DNA from: Conidiobolus incongruus B7586
Lineage: Eukaryota > Entomophthoromycota > Entomophthoromycetes > Entomophthorales > Conidiobolaceae
Assembly: GCA_000697335.1 (NCBI GenBank)
Contig: JNEM01010494.1
Coordinates: 62,001 to 126,000, forward strand
Reading direction: 5' to 3'
Length of the DNA stretch: 64,000 nucleotides
Below the pieces are notes generated by a model. The model saw nothing but the letters and a program-made list of their open reading frames with translations. It did not search any database and had not been told where the DNA came from. Shown here one piece after another: positions 61,160 to 64,000 of the stretch. Made by a program: the position numbers and the translations under genes. How positions within the stretch are numbered: position 1 is the stretch's first letter; the number at the start of each line of letters is the position of its first letter.

Positions 61160-63250
61160 TATTGATATCAATAATCTAAAAATGTATAACGATATTTTAA
61201 ATTGTTGAATAGAATGAGAAGGTTAATGAGTCTCTGTATAATGAAATAATTTGAATTTTGTTTGATAATTATGACGTGTGACTGATTATAAATTATTTAA
61301 TTTTGGAATTGGAATGATCCTAATTTTTTATAATATGATGGATTATATATGAGACAAACATATTTATTATCATTTTTTACAAAGTTTATACATGTTTTAT
61401 TTTAAATATTGCTTATTCATAAACATTTTTTAAAATTAGGAAAAATCCAATTTTAGATATATTTCCGTTGAAATTACTAACAAAATATGTTTTGATATTT
61501 TTATTAAATAACTATCTTAGTTACAAATTTAATGTAATTATCTTTTACTAATATCAAAATATTATCCTTGTGATTAATTTCAATATATTTTATTTTATAT
61601 AATTAGCTTTAACATTTAAGTATTATATTTTATGAGGAATTCATTGATTTTAATAATATATAAATATTAGTTAAGCCCAACTATTAAAGAGTTTGCATAT
61701 TATTCAATAATATCTTGTCGCGTTACATTTATTGCTTCTTTATTGTTATAATAATGCAATAATCATTTCTGGGATCATATTATATTATATTTAATTCAAG
61801 ATCTTTACTCTTAGACAGATAATTGTCTTAATCATATTCAAATTGACCTTATATATCACTCCAAATAAAACAACACTAGCAGTTGCTATTATAAAGATAT
61901 AACGCTTATTGTCTAGATAATGCAAGTGGAAGATTAATTTTTGAAAAGATAAATTATTTACTAGTAAAATTCTGTGTTGTATATGAAAATTTGATGATCA
62001 TGTTTTTATATTTGTATTCAATCAAGAAGTATTCATTAAAATTAATGTTCTTTGATATGGTGATTTGAATAATCTTTGATTATATGAATGACACAAAATT
62101 TATGAGTAATAGTAGTTTTGAATGTATTAAAATGTCTGAAAAATAGAATATATTATATAATACCAGTATTTTCCAATAAAATCAATGATATGAAAACTAA
62201 TGAAGCATGTATGATTTGATTGTGGAAAAATATTGGTTGATTATATCAAAAGGATATTTCTCTGTAGATTAAACCATTGAAATATCTGTTGTTTAAGCAA
62301 TTTACTAATTTTATGTTCACTTAATATACTTTATAATACCATGTATAATTTTCAATTAGGCAGGGTGTAATGAATTGGATTTAACTGAGCTGCCTGATAT
62401 CCTTTGATTAGTAAAATAATTGAAATTTCAAAAGCTCTCATCTATTTTTAATTATTTTATATTTACACAATATTCAAAGTTGTGGAGTAATTTTTTGACC
62501 AACTAACTTAGAGCCATATTAGTAAATTTAATTTAGTGTCATCTCCAACAAATCTGTAAACAAGAGTTGAATAACTTAAATTTTATCCAATATATTGATA
62601 GTAGATTTTTATTATAATGAGTATAACCTAATAAAGGTTTATATAATACCCAATATTGAAGATCAGTGAAATTTTAATCAACCTTTAAGGTTATAAATAT
62701 CAGAAAGTTGAAATTTATTAACAAAATTGAATTTGATTCGTATGAGAATTCCTGAAGCTTATTCTACACTTTCTGAACAGATTGTACATGGCTACGGAAA
62801 ATTGATCAAACTAAAATAAAATTTAAAGTGAAAAATCAACTCTGATTCTTTAGTGAAAATACTTTAATTAATATGTATTAAGCTTGTTTAATAATTCTAG
62901 TAATCAAGAAATAGAAACCGTATTCGAATATAAATAAGTCAAGTTAAAAAACAAATATAGTTAAATTCGGATATACTTTGTATTCGATAAATATTTTGAT
63001 TGATAAAGTTCTTTGATAAATTTAATAAATTCTGTTATTCAAATTAAGATTTAAATAATGATTATGAATGAAGGCTAATGTTGATTTGCTAGTTAGTTTG
63101 CTATTTTATGTAATTTTAATTAAATGTAAATTTGGTAATAAATGTTGAATGTTTAATTATTTTGAGATTCACTTTGTTAATATTATTGATTGAGATTAAA
63201 TTTTTAATAATATTCAATTTACTAATCAAAGGATATATAATAATATTACA
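61160..63250. other. AT-rich intergenic spacer
   Basis: About 2.1 kb between two divergently transcribed genes, so it should carry both promoters. I see no gene, RNA or repeat of note. Confidence 0.55.
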
Positions 63251-64000
63251 ATGCTATCAGACAACTCTACATCTGTTCATAATGATTTGATTCCTCCTAT
63301 AATTCGAAGGCAGTCACTTGAAGATATACATGAAAATTATATTCAAAGTACCAATTTATCACCAGAATCTCGGAAAAATGATTCAGATAAAGCTGCCTCA
63401 GAAGATTCTATCAAGGAAACTTTAGTTGCAATGAACCAAATTTTAGGTATATATTACACTCAATGGTAATTTTCTTTTATTAAATTAGTAATATAGAATT
63501 ATTAAATACAACTTCTAATTCTGCTCTAAATAATCCTGGTCAATTGGATGCTGATGATCAAAATCCTGACGAATCTATTTCGTCAATAAATTTAAACGAA
63601 GATTTTCATTCTTTAAACCAGACTGTCAAAAGTAAATCATAAATTAATTTGTTTATATTATCTATTAATGATTTTTTCAGTATTAGAATATCGCACCAAA
63701 ATAAAACAGTATATATCAGAGCTTAATCAAGTATTGATCAACAAATCTGAAATATCAACAGCTCAAATTAAAAAATACTATAAGTTTTTAAAAGAAACTC
63801 TAAGAGGTATTAATTAACGTATTTTTTTTTAATTTGAATTAATCCTAAATTAACTAGTTATTGCTCAATGTGATAATTCTCCTGCTCTTGGAGATTCTCT
63901 AGTTCTCTCTCCTAATAGTCAAAATACCCTTTCAAGCTCCTCTTCATTACATAATTTCAATCCTTACACCAAAACTTCCCCTTTGGGAGTGGGCATAAAA
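63251..64000 (+). CDS. Ser/Asn-rich protein of unknown function, 5' part only
   Basis: Truncated by the window end. Four exons are visible (63251 to about 63446, about 63499-63631, about 63681-63808 and from about 63859 on); the frame is still open at 64000. The protein starts MLSDNSTSVHNDLIPPIIRR and is Ser, Asn and Asp rich. A helical, coiled-coil-like stretch follows (ILEYRTKIKQYISELNQVLI, YYKFLKETLR), then a Ser-rich segment (LSSSSSLHNFNPYTKTSPLG). The second exon must use the acceptor at about 63498, because the nearer one gives an immediate stop. I recognise no domain; the domain that would identify it probably lies beyond the window. Confidence 0.6.

Noticed and set aside
1-64000. tRNA, rRNA, CRISPR array or prokaryotic operon structure anywhere in the window
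   Set aside because: No T-loop GGTTCRANNCC with matching arms, no regularly spaced repeats and no ribosomal RNA sequence were seen; the gene structure is eukaryotic throughout.

Overview
The window is a stretch of nuclear DNA from a fungus. It is strongly AT-rich by eye. Genes are broken by many short introns (mostly about 40-70 bases, GT...TAG or GT...AAG) and lie between long, nearly featureless AT-rich spacers. A near-canonical Spg1/Tem1 septation GTPase, a fungal-type arginine carbamoyl-phosphate synthase large subunit, a GGA adaptor, eIF4B (Tif3/Sce3 type), NAC beta, Snu114 and PRMT3 all point to a fungus. RBMS-, HEI10- and CLYBL-like proteins together with the base composition suggest an early-diverging lineage, for example an AT-rich entomophthoralean/zoopagomycete or a glomeromycotan. 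That placement is inference.

Layout. 181-483 (-) DUF202 membrane protein; 736-3514 (-) GGA clathrin adaptor; 6564-7077 (+) SDHD/Tim18-like mitochondrial membrane protein; 10901-12604 (+) RBMS-like two-RRM protein; 14310-14699 (-) Cys-rich zinc-binding-like protein; 16445-16905 LTR-like island; 17348-18805 (+) eIF4B; 21935-22942 (+) Spg1; 23521-24040 and 25253-25883 (-) a tandem pair of HP1-like chromodomain genes; 26126-29329 (-) Snu114/EFTUD2; 29741-31946 (-) PRMT3; 33495-34625 (-) alpha-arrestin; 38685-39847 (+) mARC-like MOSC protein; 39946-40871 (-) multi-span DUF4203-like membrane protein; about 41550-42800 a decayed copia-like remnant; 43834-44962 (-) HEI10/CCNB1IP1; 46760-50410 (-) arginine CPSase large subunit; 52631-54173 (-) a broken NAD(P)HX dehydratase copy; 54436-56743 (+) a helical protein, possibly glomulin/Ybp-like; 56851-57430 (+) a small lysine-rich coiled coil; 57799-58284 (+) NAC beta; 59740-61159 (-) CLYBL-like lyase; 63251-end (+) a truncated Ser/Asn-rich protein.

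The genes are mostly unrelated housekeeping functions (translation, splicing, methylation, mitochondrial metabolism, cell cycle, meiosis). No operon-like or defence-like system is visible. The most unusual items are the SDHD-like protein that lacks the expected haem/quinone residues, the tandem chromo/chromoshadow pair, the NAD(P)HX dehydratase pseudogene, a possible start-codon-only exon in PRMT3, micro-exons in eIF4B, an intronless 3.65-kb CPSase in an intron-dense neighbourhood, and the AT-driven decay of a copia-like element. All exon joins were made by eye from splice consensus and reading phase.
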